Below are positions 1 through 8,696 of a stretch of DNA of 64,000 bases, one piece after another. The DNA is from Gracilimonas sp040882225 (lineage in GTDB: Bacteria > Bacteroidota > Rhodothermia > Balneolales > Balneolaceae), in contig JBBEBR010000015.1 in NCBI GenBank assembly GCA_040882225.1, forward strand, positions 12,361 to 76,360, given 5' to 3'. Under the pieces are notes generated by a model that saw only the letters and a program-made list of their open reading frames with translations, was not told where the DNA came from and made no database searches. Numbering within the stretch: the stretch's first letter is position 1; every line of letters begins with the position of its first letter. Both the position numbers and the translations under genes were made by a program.

Positions 1-704
1 CAGCTTGACAAGGTTAACATCATGCAGATAGCCAACCTCGGGATGCTCCTCAAAATGGACCGCGATGGTCTGCTGTCCCTGTGTTATTTCATTCATAACT
101 GCAATGCCGCTATTTGAGAGTTTCAACTCTACATCCGCCTCGGGTGGAGCGTTACCGGATGATTCGGTGGTATAACCGTTAGGGGTCTTGCCATTCCTTC
201 CATAGCGTGAAAATCGCCTTCCTCTGTTTTCATATAACATTCTAAGAAATAATTACCCGGTTCCAATTTCATTGTTACCTGAGAAGAACCTCCGGCTTCC
301 ATAATACCCACGCCTCCCATGCGTACGGCATCTCCAAACCACTGAGGTATACTGCGGACCATCATTCCAGGGGCCTCTTCCTGGCTGAATTCACCTGCTT
401 TCAGTCCATCCATCAGATCTACAAATTGCACTGCAACTTCTCCCATATAGTTGTCAAAAGTTTTACCCTCGGGAAGGCGTGTGAAGAATAATAGATGTGT
501 TTCTTCACCATCATTATTCATTCGGAACGTGTTCCATCCGGAGGTAACTTCTGAAGGGGCTTGAAAGGCATATTCCTCTGCAGTTATCTTAATAATTTTG
601 TCTGAAGATAGGGTCTCTTCTGGCAAAACTTCCTGTGCGAGACATGCTATAGAGCTTAATGCAAGCAATAGAACGGTCGCTGTTAGTTGTTTACTTATAA
701 TCAT
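1..704 (-). pseudogene. Cupredoxin-like two-domain protein, frameshifted and cut by the window edge
   Basis: Starts at the ATG at 704 with a secretion signal ending near SIACLAQ. The first domain has the type-1-copper-like set H70, C156, H166 and M171 (C-x9-H-x4-M in CYMKTEEGDFHAMEGM). The open frame stops at 129, but the other frame from about 185 down to 1 continues the family: NAPPEADVELKLSN and then HPEVGYLHDVNLVKL match the second domain of the paralogs at 949-1869 and 3523-4434. A single frame change between about 165 and 190 therefore splits an originally ~300-residue protein. It may be a real mutation or a sequencing error, and the last ~70 residues lie outside the window. The product is inferred to be a periplasmic copper protein acting with the neighbouring multicopper oxidase; the family is recognised by fold pattern, not by name. 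Confidence 0.72.
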
Positions 705-736
705 TTTCTCTCGCTTTTTTTAATTTATAGTTTACT

Positions 737-913
737 TTACTTCAAGACTCCCATCATTCCCTGATCTTTATGGTCCAGAATGTGGCAGTGAAACATCCAT
801 TTGCCGGGATAATTTTCGTATCGAACAATAAATCGAGCCGTTTCGAAGCCGGGTACATTTACGGTATCCTCCCACTTTCTCCGTGATACAGGTTCACCGT
901 TACGATCGATCAT
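737..913 (-). pseudogene. 3' fragment of a second multicopper oxidase gene
   Basis: Translating the minus strand gives RNGEPVS, KWEDTVNVPGFE, FIVRYENY and GKWMFHCHILDH followed by DQGMMGVLK. This is nearly the same as the C-terminus of the complete oxidase at 1938-3329 and keeps the HCHxxxH copper ligands. An in-frame stop lies just upstream of the ATG at 913, so roughly 400 residues of the original gene are missing. One base also seems deleted close to the end: the expected ...LEVK tail is read as LK plus stop. It sits between two cupredoxin paralogs, exactly where an oxidase would lie if the unit had been duplicated. It is probably not a functional gene. Confidence 0.85.
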
Positions 914-948
914 CTGGTTTTAAAAGATGAACAGGGATTATTCTAATG

Positions 949-1869
949 TCACTCAATCGTAAATCTCTTATAAACCCCCTGGCCACGAGGTACAAAAACA
1001 ACCCATGCATAATCTCCGGGTTCTGTTATGTTCAAAGCGAAGTAAGCTGTAGCTCCATCTTTCATCACTTCTACACCCCCAACAAATTCAACAGGTGGCA
1101 CGGATCTCAATCCGCCAATTCTGTACCAATCCAACCAGTCGTTGACTTCATCCAAGTCTGTCCCTTCTTCCATGCGGACCAGGTGTATATTGTTGTGAAA
1201 AGGTTGGCCATCAGGATTCAGGCTGAACTCAAGTGCAAAGGTATGTTTACCTATTTCAGGTTCCCAGTCCTGTTCAATATCATCTTCGTGCAGTGTGATA
1301 CGTGATTCCGGATTTGGTTCAGGGTTGTTTGCAGTATCTTCTGTAATCGTGAACTCCCAGTGCATTCCTTCCATGATATGGATGATTCCATCTTCAGTTT
1401 TCATCCAACAGACCATCATATATTTTGCCGGTTCCAGGAAAACCGTTCTTTCCGAAATTTTACCGGGTGATGTTAATCCGCGCGTAGTTGGATACAGGGT
1501 ACCGCCTGCCCAGCCGGGCAGCATCTCATTCACCCTGTCGCTTATTCCGGAGCGCTCCACAACTCCTTCTTGGTATTCCCATAATAATGTTTCCCAGGCG
1601 GTCATATAATCTGTAAGATATTCTTCATGTGCGACTCCATCAGGAAGGCGCACCAAACTTATCTCGTGAGTATTATTGGCTATCAGATTACTAAAATAAA
1701 ATGTGACCCACCCGGACGGAAGTTCATTCGGTGCATCAACGTCAAATGCGTGATCCATAGCCTCCACATGAACCTCAGTTTGTCCATATACCAGGCCACT
1801 CCCCCCAAAGTCCATGCTTATAAGGATGGTTGTTATGGTAAAAAACAAACCTTTACATACATTCGACAT
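949..1869 (-). CDS. Exported cupredoxin-like two-domain protein
   Basis: 306 residues with an N-terminal hydrophobic export signal (residues ~6-28). Domain 1 (about 32-176) has H68, C154, H164 and M169 in the order of a type 1 copper site, but with nine residues between Cys and His (CWMKTEDGIIHIMEGM) instead of the two to four of classical cupredoxins. Domain 2 (about 190-306) has the same outline (HNNIHLVRMEEGTDLDEV and a GG-x8-Y-F-x3-L core) but no Cys, so it probably does not bind type 1 copper. It lies 68 bases downstream of the multicopper oxidase on the same strand, which suggests co-expression and possibly an electron-transfer role. It is the most divergent of the three paralogs. Confidence 0.8.
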   Translation of the reverse strand: MSNVCKGLFFTITTILISMDFGGSGLVYGQTEVHVEAMDHAFDVDAPNELPSGWVTFYFSNLIANNTHEISLVRLPDGVAHEEYLTDYMTAWETLLWEYQEGVVERSGISDRVNEMLPGWAGGTLYPTTRGLTSPGKISERTVFLEPAKYMMVCWMKTEDGIIHIMEGMHWEFTITEDTANNPEPNPESRITLHEDDIEQDWEPEIGKHTFALEFSLNPDGQPFHNNIHLVRMEEGTDLDEVNDWLDWYRIGGLRSVPPVEFVGGVEVMKDGATAYFALNITEPGDYAWVVFVPRGQGVYKRFTIE

Positions 1870-1937
1870 TATATTTCCTCTTTGTTGGTTTTTAGTATTT
1901 TTTTGTATTCGCTGATTTCCAGCCTTGTGCAGTGCAC

Positions 1938-3329
1938 TTACTTCACTTCCAGCACCCCCATCATCCCCTGATCTTCATGATCCAGAATGTGACAATGAAA
2001 CATCCACTTCCCACGGTAATTATCGTATCGAACAATAAAGCTGGCATTCTCAAATCCAGGCACATTCACCGTATCCTCCCATTTAGCTTGTGATACTGGT
2101 TCGCCGTTACGTTCAAATACCTGAAACTGATAGCCGTGTAGGTGAAAGGGATGATCCATCCCTACAAGATTTTTAATTTCCCATATCTCTGTATTTCCCA
2201 GCTTTGCAGATTCATCAATCCGCTGCATATCCATCGTTTTGCTGTTGATCTTGCCGTTACTCATTCGCATCACGCGGGTAGCAGTTACCTCATCAGGATC
2301 CAGCTTTGGAATCGAACGCAACGTTTCCGGTATCTCAATCAGATCCATCGATGGTTCGCCTATGTAGGTTAATGTGAGAAGATCCCTTGTTTGATCCCAA
2401 TCTGCCGGTCTCCACTGTGGCATGTAGCGGTTATAAGGAAGAGCTTGCAGCGTAACTTTACTTCCGGGATCAGCGGCACCATGTACAAGAACCTCAGCAC
2501 GTTCTCCATTGGCCAGTATAATTTCATCGGTTTTCTCAGGGTACTCGAAAAGTCCGCCGTCACTTCCGATATGGGTGAACGTGTGTCCTTCAAGCCCAAT
2601 CCGGTAAATTCTGGCACCCGAAGCGTTCACAATTCGCCACCTCTGCACTTCGCCGTTTTGAATAGACAGCTCCGGCATAATCTCGTCATTGACAAATAGA
2701 ATATCACCCTCGCGACCATTCATTTCATCCACTTTAAACTGTCGGGTCCCTTCTTTGGCAAAATCAATATTACCTTCTTCATCAAAACGATTATCCGATA
2801 AAATCAGCAGCTTATCCTCCAGCGTGTCCGGAAGTGGATCGTTGGGATCGCGTACGATGATCCCGCCGTACAATCCCATTCCCACTTGCCAGGCTGTCCG
2901 ATGGTGGGGGTGGGGGTGATACCAGTACGTTCCGGCGGTACCCGGATGAACCCTGAATGTATAGGTATACGACTCTCCGGGTTGAATCGGATGAAAAGGA
3001 CTTCCATCAGAAACGAATGGCAAATGCATCCCATGCCAGTGAATGGTTGTTTCCTCATCTAAATCATTTTGGAAGTGGATAATTACACTATCGCCTTCTG
3101 AGATTTCGAGTAATGGACCCGGAATCTGTCCGTTGTAAGCGTAAACATCCGTTTTGGTATCAGGTAATAAAGAAAGACGATCGGGTGAAGCCGTAATTTG
3201 TACTTCTACAATTCCGGGCTCCGGGGAAAGATTGTCCAGCAACGTGTGACCCGCCACGGAATTCTGCGCAATTGATATAGTAAAACTGCCAATAGAAAGC
3301 ACAGTAACAAAAAATAGCTTTTTAAACAT
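1938..3329 (-). CDS. Multicopper oxidase (laccase / copper-resistance type)
   Basis: 463 residues with a cleavable signal (cut near SIAQ). All four copper-ligand segments of a three-domain multicopper oxidase are visible: HWHGMH at 97-102, YWYHPHPHH at ~136-143, HPFHLHGYQ near the C-terminus, and HCHILDHEDQGMM at the end with the Cys-His trinuclear/type 1 bridge and an axial Met. Such enzymes oxidise Cu(I) or phenolic substrates with reduction of O2 to water in the periplasm. It lies between cupredoxin-like genes, so a copper-handling or respiratory side-chain role is likely. No Met-rich insert as in CueO is obvious. Substrate unknown. Confidence 0.93.
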   Translation of the reverse strand: MFKKLFFVTVLSIGSFTISIAQNSVAGHTLLDNLSPEPGIVEVQITASPDRLSLLPDTKTDVYAYNGQIPGPLLEISEGDSVIIHFQNDLDEETTIHWHGMHLPFVSDGSPFHPIQPGESYTYTFRVHPGTAGTYWYHPHPHHRTAWQVGMGLYGGIIVRDPNDPLPDTLEDKLLILSDNRFDEEGNIDFAKEGTRQFKVDEMNGREGDILFVNDEIMPELSIQNGEVQRWRIVNASGARIYRIGLEGHTFTHIGSDGGLFEYPEKTDEIILANGERAEVLVHGAADPGSKVTLQALPYNRYMPQWRPADWDQTRDLLTLTYIGEPSMDLIEIPETLRSIPKLDPDEVTATRVMRMSNGKINSKTMDMQRIDESAKLGNTEIWEIKNLVGMDHPFHLHGYQFQVFERNGEPVSQAKWEDTVNVPGFENASFIVRYDNYRGKWMFHCHILDHEDQGMMGVLEVK

Positions 3330-3439
3330 CTAAGTACAGTTCTTGTTTAAAAGTTAGTCTCTATATAATCTTGATTTAGTTTGCTATTTTTTATAAAAAT
3401 TACACTACTAAATCTAAATATCAAGTCACTTATATAAGA

Positions 3440-3506
3440 CTATGCATCAATGAATTGTTACAACTCAAGTCCTACTGGAACAGACTTATAGCCGATTGAT
3501 GCATAG
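3440..3506. repeat. Perfect 12-bp inverted repeat with a 43-base spacer
   Basis: Arms CTATGCATCAAT (3440-3451) and ATTGATGCATAG (3495-3506) lie between the end of the third cupredoxin gene and the start of the multicopper oxidase. It could be a weak attenuator, the footprint of a small mobile element, or a binding site. No T-run follows, so a simple intrinsic terminator is unlikely. Confidence 0.6.
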
Positions 3507-3522
3507 CTTTCTAAACTCTCTT

Positions 3523-4434
3523 CTATTCTATCGTCACATCCTGAAGCACTCCCAGATGACCTGTATACTCGGAGACAAATAGGTAGCGGCCAGGCTCCAG
3601 GTCAAGTGAGAAATATCCGGTGTTTCCTGCAGGAATTATTTGCATTCCCCCTACAAATGAAGTTGGACCAGGATTCTGCATACCGTCAATTTCCAGAAAG
3701 TTCATCCATCGAACTAGGTTATCAATATCTGTATCTTGTTCTATGCGGGCTACATGTACATTGTGTCCGAAGCCTTGTTCCGGGTGCTCATTCACATTAA
3801 CAGCAACAGTATGGTTACCGGGTGTCAAATCACCATCGAGGGCCATCTCAAAATTGGAAAGCGTAATCTCGATATCGGCATCCGGAGGTGTCATTTCCGA
3901 AGGCGTGTCGGTTACTGTAAGTTCCCGCATCATACCCTCCATATTATGAAGTTCTCCATCTTCAGTCTTCATATAGCACTCGATGGCGTAAGTACCCGGT
4001 TCGAGGTTCAGGGATATATCAGTTGTAAAGCCTGCAGGTATGATTCCGGTTCCCCCTGTAAATTCTACAGCCCAATACCATTCAGGTAAATCCGCTCCAA
4101 GTTTTTCCATTGCCTTATCTTGAGCCATGCCTTCATCTCTTAAAGCATACCAAACATTGCCAAATGGAACTAATACGTCACTTGAATATTCATCAAACGT
4201 TCTGCCCTCAGGTAACCGGGCAATAATTAAAAAATGTGGCTCATTGCCCTCATTCCTGTATTCGATATTAGTCCAACCAGATGGAATTTCATCAGGCGCC
4301 TGAAATGCAAAATCTTCAGCGTGTATTTCAACCACATGATTTATATCAGTAGATGATGTTTGAGCCTGAGTGGTTAACGGTAATAAAAGTGCTAAAGCAA
4401 ATAGTAAAATGGTAGAAATGCTTAGTTTTCTCAT
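3523..4434 (-). CDS. Exported cupredoxin-like two-domain protein (most complete paralog)
   Basis: 303 residues. The signal peptide spans residues 1-25 (LALLLPLTTQAQ). Domain 1 has H67, C153, H163 and M168, again C-x9-H-x4-M (CYMKTEDGELHNMEGM). Domain 2 (about 185-303) keeps the same framework (HNVHVARIEQDTDIDNLVRW) but has VSEYTGH where Cys would be, so it looks copper-free. As the first gene of the minus-strand cluster it is the best reference for repairing the frameshifted copy at 1-704. The function is inferred to be periplasmic copper or electron transfer to or from the oxidase 193 bases downstream; no named family is certain. Confidence 0.82.
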   Translation of the reverse strand: MRKLSISTILLFALALLLPLTTQAQTSSTDINHVVEIHAEDFAFQAPDEIPSGWTNIEYRNEGNEPHFLIIARLPEGRTFDEYSSDVLVPFGNVWYALRDEGMAQDKAMEKLGADLPEWYWAVEFTGGTGIIPAGFTTDISLNLEPGTYAIECYMKTEDGELHNMEGMMRELTVTDTPSEMTPPDADIEITLSNFEMALDGDLTPGNHTVAVNVNEHPEQGFGHNVHVARIEQDTDIDNLVRWMNFLEIDGMQNPGPTSFVGGMQIIPAGNTGYFSLDLEPGRYLFVSEYTGHLGVLQDVTIE

Positions 4435-4923
4435 GTTTATATCCTTAGTTGTTTAAAATTTAAACTCTATTATCTGTATATGAAGAGATCGCTTTTAAGA
4501 TTTTCAACTCACTTACTAAACCCGATACCGGGCTTTTTTAATTAACTTAAATAATTAATAATCTTAAGTTAAGTTAAAATCTTGGAGATATAAAAATTAA
4601 TAATATTCTGATCTTGACTAAATATTTTCCTAAGGCAGCTGATTTGGGAATGCTTTGATTTTAGACACGTTTACCACCGTCCGGTCCAAGTAGAAGACGA
4701 TGTTTTTTCCTTCTTTTTGTCCACTTAAGGGGAGGCTGGAATGTACGTTTTATGATCAGTAAAGTGTATTACTGAGAAAGCTGTTCAGGTTTTTTAACGC
4801 AGGAACCTTAATCCCCAAACATGTCTTTCTGAGGGTGCCCCCGAAGAATCTTAGTTGGAAATGATGACCACTTTGAAATACACATTGGTACCACCAATTG
4901 GCAAAGATCCTTCGCAAGTATGC
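4435..4923. other. 489-base intergenic region with nested inverted repeats
   Basis: No convincing gene is present. From ~4497 to ~4583 there are nested inverted repeats: outer arms AAGATTTT / AAAATCTT, inner arms TTAACTTAA / TTAAGTTAA, and between them a short CCCG-ATAC-CGGG hairpin followed by six T on the plus strand. At 4884-4898 a small hairpin ATTGGT-acc-ACCAAT lies just past the end of the amidohydrolase gene. The promoter of the copper cluster should be here, but no clear box is seen. Confidence 0.45.
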
Positions 4924-6066
4924 TCAGGAAGACTTTAAAAGCTTTTCCTCATAAATCCCATAAAATACATCTACTGCGGGTTTTATGATATCATCCGGGA
5001 AATCATACTCAGGATTGTGGAGTGGGGGTTGATTTTCTCCGGCACCAAAACCAAACTGTGCGCCCCGGTTTGTAGCAGTGAAGTACGCAAAATCTTCCGA
5101 CCAACGGAAAGGTTTGTCAATATTCTCAATCGTTATTCCAGATTTTTCCGCTGCTTGCTTTATCATCTCAACACAGTTGGCTTCATTCATAGTAGGAGGA
5201 TAAATTTCTGAGTAGTTAATTTCAAAATGGAGTCCTTTTTGTCGGGCAATTAATTCTACAATTCTCTCGGCTTTCTGCATCAGCAAATCCATATCCTTAT
5301 TCTCGAAAGCCCGCAAAGTAAAACCCATTTCGGCGTAATCAGGAGAAACCCCAAAGGATATTTCACCCAAACGGATATAAATAAGAGTCGTAAAAGTAGT
5401 ATCTGAAAACTGACTGGAGTCGGCGATTAACTCATTAAAAGCACTCATGATTCCCGATACGGCCATTGCCGGACTCACTCCTTTTTCCGGCTCGGCAGCA
5501 TGAGAAGTGACTCCTTCCAACTTGATGGTCATGCCGGCTGAAGCTGCTGAAAAACTCCCGGTTTTTAAAAGTACTTTATTCTTTTCTACGCCTGGAATAT
5601 TATGAAGTGCAAAAATATAATCAGCTTGAAGCGCATGAAACTCCGGTGATTCAACTACATCTTTTGCACCTAAATCTGTTTCCTCAGCGGGCTGGAATAG
5701 CAAAACTACTTTCCCTCTTTTGGGACGATTTTCCGCAATTCGCTGTCCTAAGCCAGCCAATATAGCCATATGGCCATCGTGCCCGCAAAGATGAGCCACG
5801 CCATCTATAGAAGAGCGATATCCTAAATTTGATTTCTCCTGGATGGGAAGCGCATCAAGTTCTGCCCGAAAAACAATGGTTTCTCCCTCTTCACTTCCTT
5901 CAAAGACAAAGGCTTTCCCGGTTTTAGAAATGGAAATCTCACGATCAGGATTTAGTTTCTGTACGAATTCAGATATTCGCCGGGAAGTTTCAAATTCCTG
6001 GTTGGCTAATTCCGGATATCGGTGAAGTGTCCGGCGGAGATTAATGATATCGAGATAATCCGGCAT
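4924..6066 (-). CDS. M20-family metal-dependent amidohydrolase
   Basis: 380 residues, a normal length for the M20D branch (IAA-amino-acid/hippurate hydrolase-like). Visible motifs are LRRTLHRYPELANQEFETS at the N-terminus, the metal-binding core AHLCGHDGHMA with ELDALP before it, LLFQPAEE with the catalytic Glu pair, and ALHNIPG. No signal peptide is seen, so it is probably cytoplasmic. It would hydrolyse an N-acyl amino acid or a similar amide; the substrate cannot be read from the sequence. It is transcribed alone, with its ATG at 6066 preceded by a 100-base gap to the YtxH gene. Confidence 0.9.
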   Translation of the reverse strand: MPDYLDIINLRRTLHRYPELANQEFETSRRISEFVQKLNPDREISISKTGKAFVFEGSEEGETIVFRAELDALPIQEKSNLGYRSSIDGVAHLCGHDGHMAILAGLGQRIAENRPKRGKVVLLFQPAEETDLGAKDVVESPEFHALQADYIFALHNIPGVEKNKVLLKTGSFSAASAGMTIKLEGVTSHAAEPEKGVSPAMAVSGIMSAFNELIADSSQFSDTTFTTLIYIRLGEISFGVSPDYAEMGFTLRAFENKDMDLLMQKAERIVELIARQKGLHFEINYSEIYPPTMNEANCVEMIKQAAEKSGITIENIDKPFRWSEDFAYFTATNRGAQFGFGAGENQPPLHNPEYDFPDDIIKPAVDVFYGIYEEKLLKSS

Positions 6067-6168
6067 AAGAGGCTGTTGAATATTTACCGGAGCTGTAGTT
6101 ATTGATACACAATGTTAAGAATTGATTTCTATTCCCCGATAATCAGAATTTAAAAAGAAGAATTCGTC

Positions 6169-6471
6169 TTAGTTTTTCTTTACAGACTCAATGGAATGTA
6201 AAAGGTTTTCGGCTTCTTTAATTAAACCTTCTGCTTTTTCCTTGGCGTCTAAAACTACTTTATCCCCTTTGGTTTTTGCTTCTGAAACCAGCGATTCTTT
6301 TTCTTTGCGAAGCTGATCAATCAGGTCGCTTAACTCATCGTAATAATTGCTGAGCTTGTAAGAAAGCCGGTCGCGTGTGTTTTTTCCGGTGTCCGGGGCA
6401 TATAATAAAGCTATTACTGTTCCTGCTAAGGTGCCAGCTATCAATCCCGCTAAAAAATTTGATTTATTCAT
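6169..6471 (-). CDS. YtxH-domain small membrane protein
   Basis: 100 residues. A Gly/Ala-rich membrane segment (LAGLIAGTLAGTVIALLYAPDTG) is followed directly by a charged helical region with repeated K/E and heptad spacing, the standard layout of YtxH proteins (GxxxG transmembrane stretch, APxxG turn, coiled coil). The family is linked to envelope and general stress responses in other bacteria, but its molecular role is unknown. The gene stands alone between the amidohydrolase and a 381-base gap. Confidence 0.85.
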   Translation of the reverse strand: MNKSNFLAGLIAGTLAGTVIALLYAPDTGKNTRDRLSYKLSNYYDELSDLIDQLRKEKESLVSEAKTKGDKVVLDAKEKAEGLIKEAENLLHSIESVKKN

Positions 6472-6852
6472 TTTGTATCCTCTTCTCTGTTGGTCAAGTA
6501 TAGGTTAATCCGGTTCCAATTTCCAAACGCGGATTTTAAAATTTTATGATGTTTCTTAAACACGTTGTGAAGTTAAAACTAATTTGGCAGATAAGACATT
6601 CCAGCCAATGTACTTTCACTACATTTGTTCTGACTCTTCTGAACAACTCCACCAATACAATCCCATTATTTATGATGATGTCCACAAGCAAGGACATGCC
6701 GATCCCGACAGACGTTTAAGTTCAAAATAAAGTTTATACTTTTGGCATCTAAATTGTAAAAATAAGCAACGAGAAGGCAGCATTTTACAATGTTTAAGTT
6801 CTTGTGAAATGCTTACCTTTTTGGAAGCCAACTATCACTCAAATTACCAAGA
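6472..6852 (+). promoter_or_regulatory. Intergenic region with candidate promoter for the aldolase gene
   Basis: No gene is seen in these 381 bases. At 6737-6744 TACTTTTG matches the FCB-group -7 box TAnnTTTG, but no good -33 box stands at the usual distance. Overlapping it at 6742-6758, TTGGCATC-N4-TTGTA resembles a sigma-54 -24/-12 pair with two mismatches. Either could drive the plus-strand aldolase at 6853; the choice cannot be made by eye. Confidence 0.35.
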
Positions 6853-7509
6853 ATGAAATTTTTTATAGACACTGCCAATCTCGATGAAATCAAAGAAGCA
6901 CATGACATGGGAGTTTTGGATGGGGTAACTACCAATCCCAGTTTGTGCGCCAAAATCGGAGTACGGGATTTTGAAGGCCACATTGCTAAAATATGTGAAA
7001 TGGTAGATGGCGATGTTTCGGCAGAGGTGGTTTCTACAAGTTACGATGAGATGGTTGAGGAAGGACGCAAAATTTCAAAAATAGCGGAAAATGTAGTGGT
7101 AAAAGTGCCGCTTATTAAGGATGGAATTAAGGCGATCAAAACTTTTTCGGAAGAAGGAATTAAAACCAACTGTACCCTTTGTTTCTCAGCAACTCAGGCG
7201 TTAATTGCCGCAAAAGCAGGAGCTACATATATCTCTCCATTCATTGGCCGGGTTGATGATATTTCTACCGATGGCATGCAGCTTATCCGAGATATCATCC
7301 AGATTTATGATAATTACGGTTACCAGACAGAAGTGCTTGCGGCCAGCATTCGCCACCCGATGCACGTTCTTGAATGCGCCAAAGCCGGGGCAGATGTAGC
7401 CACTATGCCGCTTAGTGTTATAAAAGGATTGCTCAATCACCCACTTACTGAGAGCGGTTTAACCCGTTTTCTCGCCGATTGGGATAAACTTCAAGAGAGT
7501 TTGAAGTAG
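6853..7509 (+). CDS. fsa: Fructose-6-phosphate aldolase / transaldolase-like protein
   Basis: 218 residues, the short single-domain form of the transaldolase family (subfamily 3B). The N-terminus MKFFIDTANLDEIKEA, the TTNPSL motif at 26-31 and the Schiff-base Lys84 in VVVKVPL are all present, as are CTLCFSATQAL and the SPFIGRVDD segment. The enzyme would cleave or form fructose 6-phosphate (dihydroxyacetone + glyceraldehyde 3-phosphate), or act as a transaldolase in the pentose phosphate pathway; FSA and short TAL cannot be separated safely by eye. It ends three bases before the convergent kinase gene. Confidence 0.88.
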   Translation: MKFFIDTANLDEIKEAHDMGVLDGVTTNPSLCAKIGVRDFEGHIAKICEMVDGDVSAEVVSTSYDEMVEEGRKISKIAENVVVKVPLIKDGIKAIKTFSEEGIKTNCTLCFSATQALIAAKAGATYISPFIGRVDDISTDGMQLIRDIIQIYDNYGYQTEVLAASIRHPMHVLECAKAGADVATMPLSVIKGLLNHPLTESGLTRFLADWDKLQESLK

Positions 7510-7512
7510 GCG

Positions 7513-8604
7513 CTAATCCCTAAAGGTAAGGGTAAAAGTAGTGCCTTTATTCACTTTACTTTCTACAGTGATTTTGCCACCCAGGCTGGTGATATGATTA
7601 TACACCAAATAAAGCCCGATGCCTTTACTGTCCATATGATTGTGAAATTTTTGATAAAGTCCGAAAATCTTATCCTGTAATAAATCACTGTCGAAACCAA
7701 GGCCATTATCGGAAAAGGTAAGAATTTTGGCTTCATTCTCGGTCCTTGTTTCTATGGTAATCTCAGGGCTGCGGTCAGGATGAGCGTATTTGATAGAGTT
7801 GGTGATAAGGTTTAGAAAAATGCTCTCCAAATATGACCGATTAAACTTAAGGGTTTTGAAGCCATCAAAATGAGTGTTGAAAGTGGTTTTTGAATCTTTT
7901 ATGTATGAATCAATCGACTCTTTTACTTCCTCCAAAACTTCTTCGGCATCTAATACCTCAACCTGAACTTGATTCACATCACTGCTCAAATCATCCACAT
8001 ATTTATTGAGTGTTTTTTTTAGATTTTCTGTAGACATTTCAAGTAAAGAAATAAGCTCACGAGTTTCTTTATCTTCTATTTTATTGATGTCTATCAAACT
8101 AAAAACCGCCATCAGGTTACTAACCGGAGATCTTAAATCGTGAGAGGTTGTATAGTTCAGCTGTTTTAATCGCTGATTGGCTTTACTAACATCGGCTAAA
8201 AGTTGATTGCGTTCTTCTTCATTTTTCTTGTTATGGGTAACATTCTTTGCAATAGCATAGATTAATTTCTCACTATTTACGGGAATCGAAGTCCATGAAA
8301 GCCATATAACTTTACCTTGTTTTGTAATGTACCGATTTTCAAAATTTACAAGTTCCTTACCCTCCAAAATGGGATCACGGTATTGCTTTGTTCGTTCCCT
8401 GTCGTCTGGATGTTGAAAGAAAGTGATAGGTTTTGAGAGAAGCTCTTCTTCCGTGTAACCTAAAAGGTTGGAAACGGAAGCATTTACTCTTCTAAAATAC
8501 CCGTCAAATCCGGCAATACACATCAGATCCGCCGATTGTTCGAAAAAAGGTACTAATGAATATTTAGAGCCTGTATTTTGCTCTGAGTTATTTTGAATCC
8601 TCAT
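7513..8604 (-). CDS. Soluble PAS-domain sensor histidine kinase
   Basis: 363 residues without transmembrane segments, so it should sense a cytoplasmic cue or ligand. One PAS domain plus PAC motif (residues ~18-125, with DLMCIAGFDGYFRRVN and WLSWTSIPV) is followed by a short coiled coil, the dimerisation/phosphoacceptor helix with H155 in SHDLRSPVSN, and a HATPase domain (NSIKYAHPD N-box, FSDNGLGFD G1, GIGLYLVYN G2). No response regulator lies beside it, so it is an orphan here. It directly precedes the restriction-modification island. Confidence 0.9.
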   Translation of the reverse strand: MRIQNNSEQNTGSKYSLVPFFEQSADLMCIAGFDGYFRRVNASVSNLLGYTEEELLSKPITFFQHPDDRERTKQYRDPILEGKELVNFENRYITKQGKVIWLSWTSIPVNSEKLIYAIAKNVTHNKKNEEERNQLLADVSKANQRLKQLNYTTSHDLRSPVSNLMAVFSLIDINKIEDKETRELISLLEMSTENLKKTLNKYVDDLSSDVNQVQVEVLDAEEVLEEVKESIDSYIKDSKTTFNTHFDGFKTLKFNRSYLESIFLNLITNSIKYAHPDRSPEITIETRTENEAKILTFSDNGLGFDSDLLQDKIFGLYQKFHNHMDSKGIGLYLVYNHITSLGGKITVESKVNKGTTFTLTFRD

Positions 8605-8696
8605 GGACTTTTTCTGATAATGAAAACCTAAAAATTATTGCTCAACTTACATAAAATATGAGAAGGAGGGGATAGAAAATTTGCGATGGAAAGATA

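Noticed and set aside
6472..6852. Riboswitch upstream of the aldolase gene
   Set aside because: No known aptamer core or paired elements could be traced; only promoter-like words are visible.
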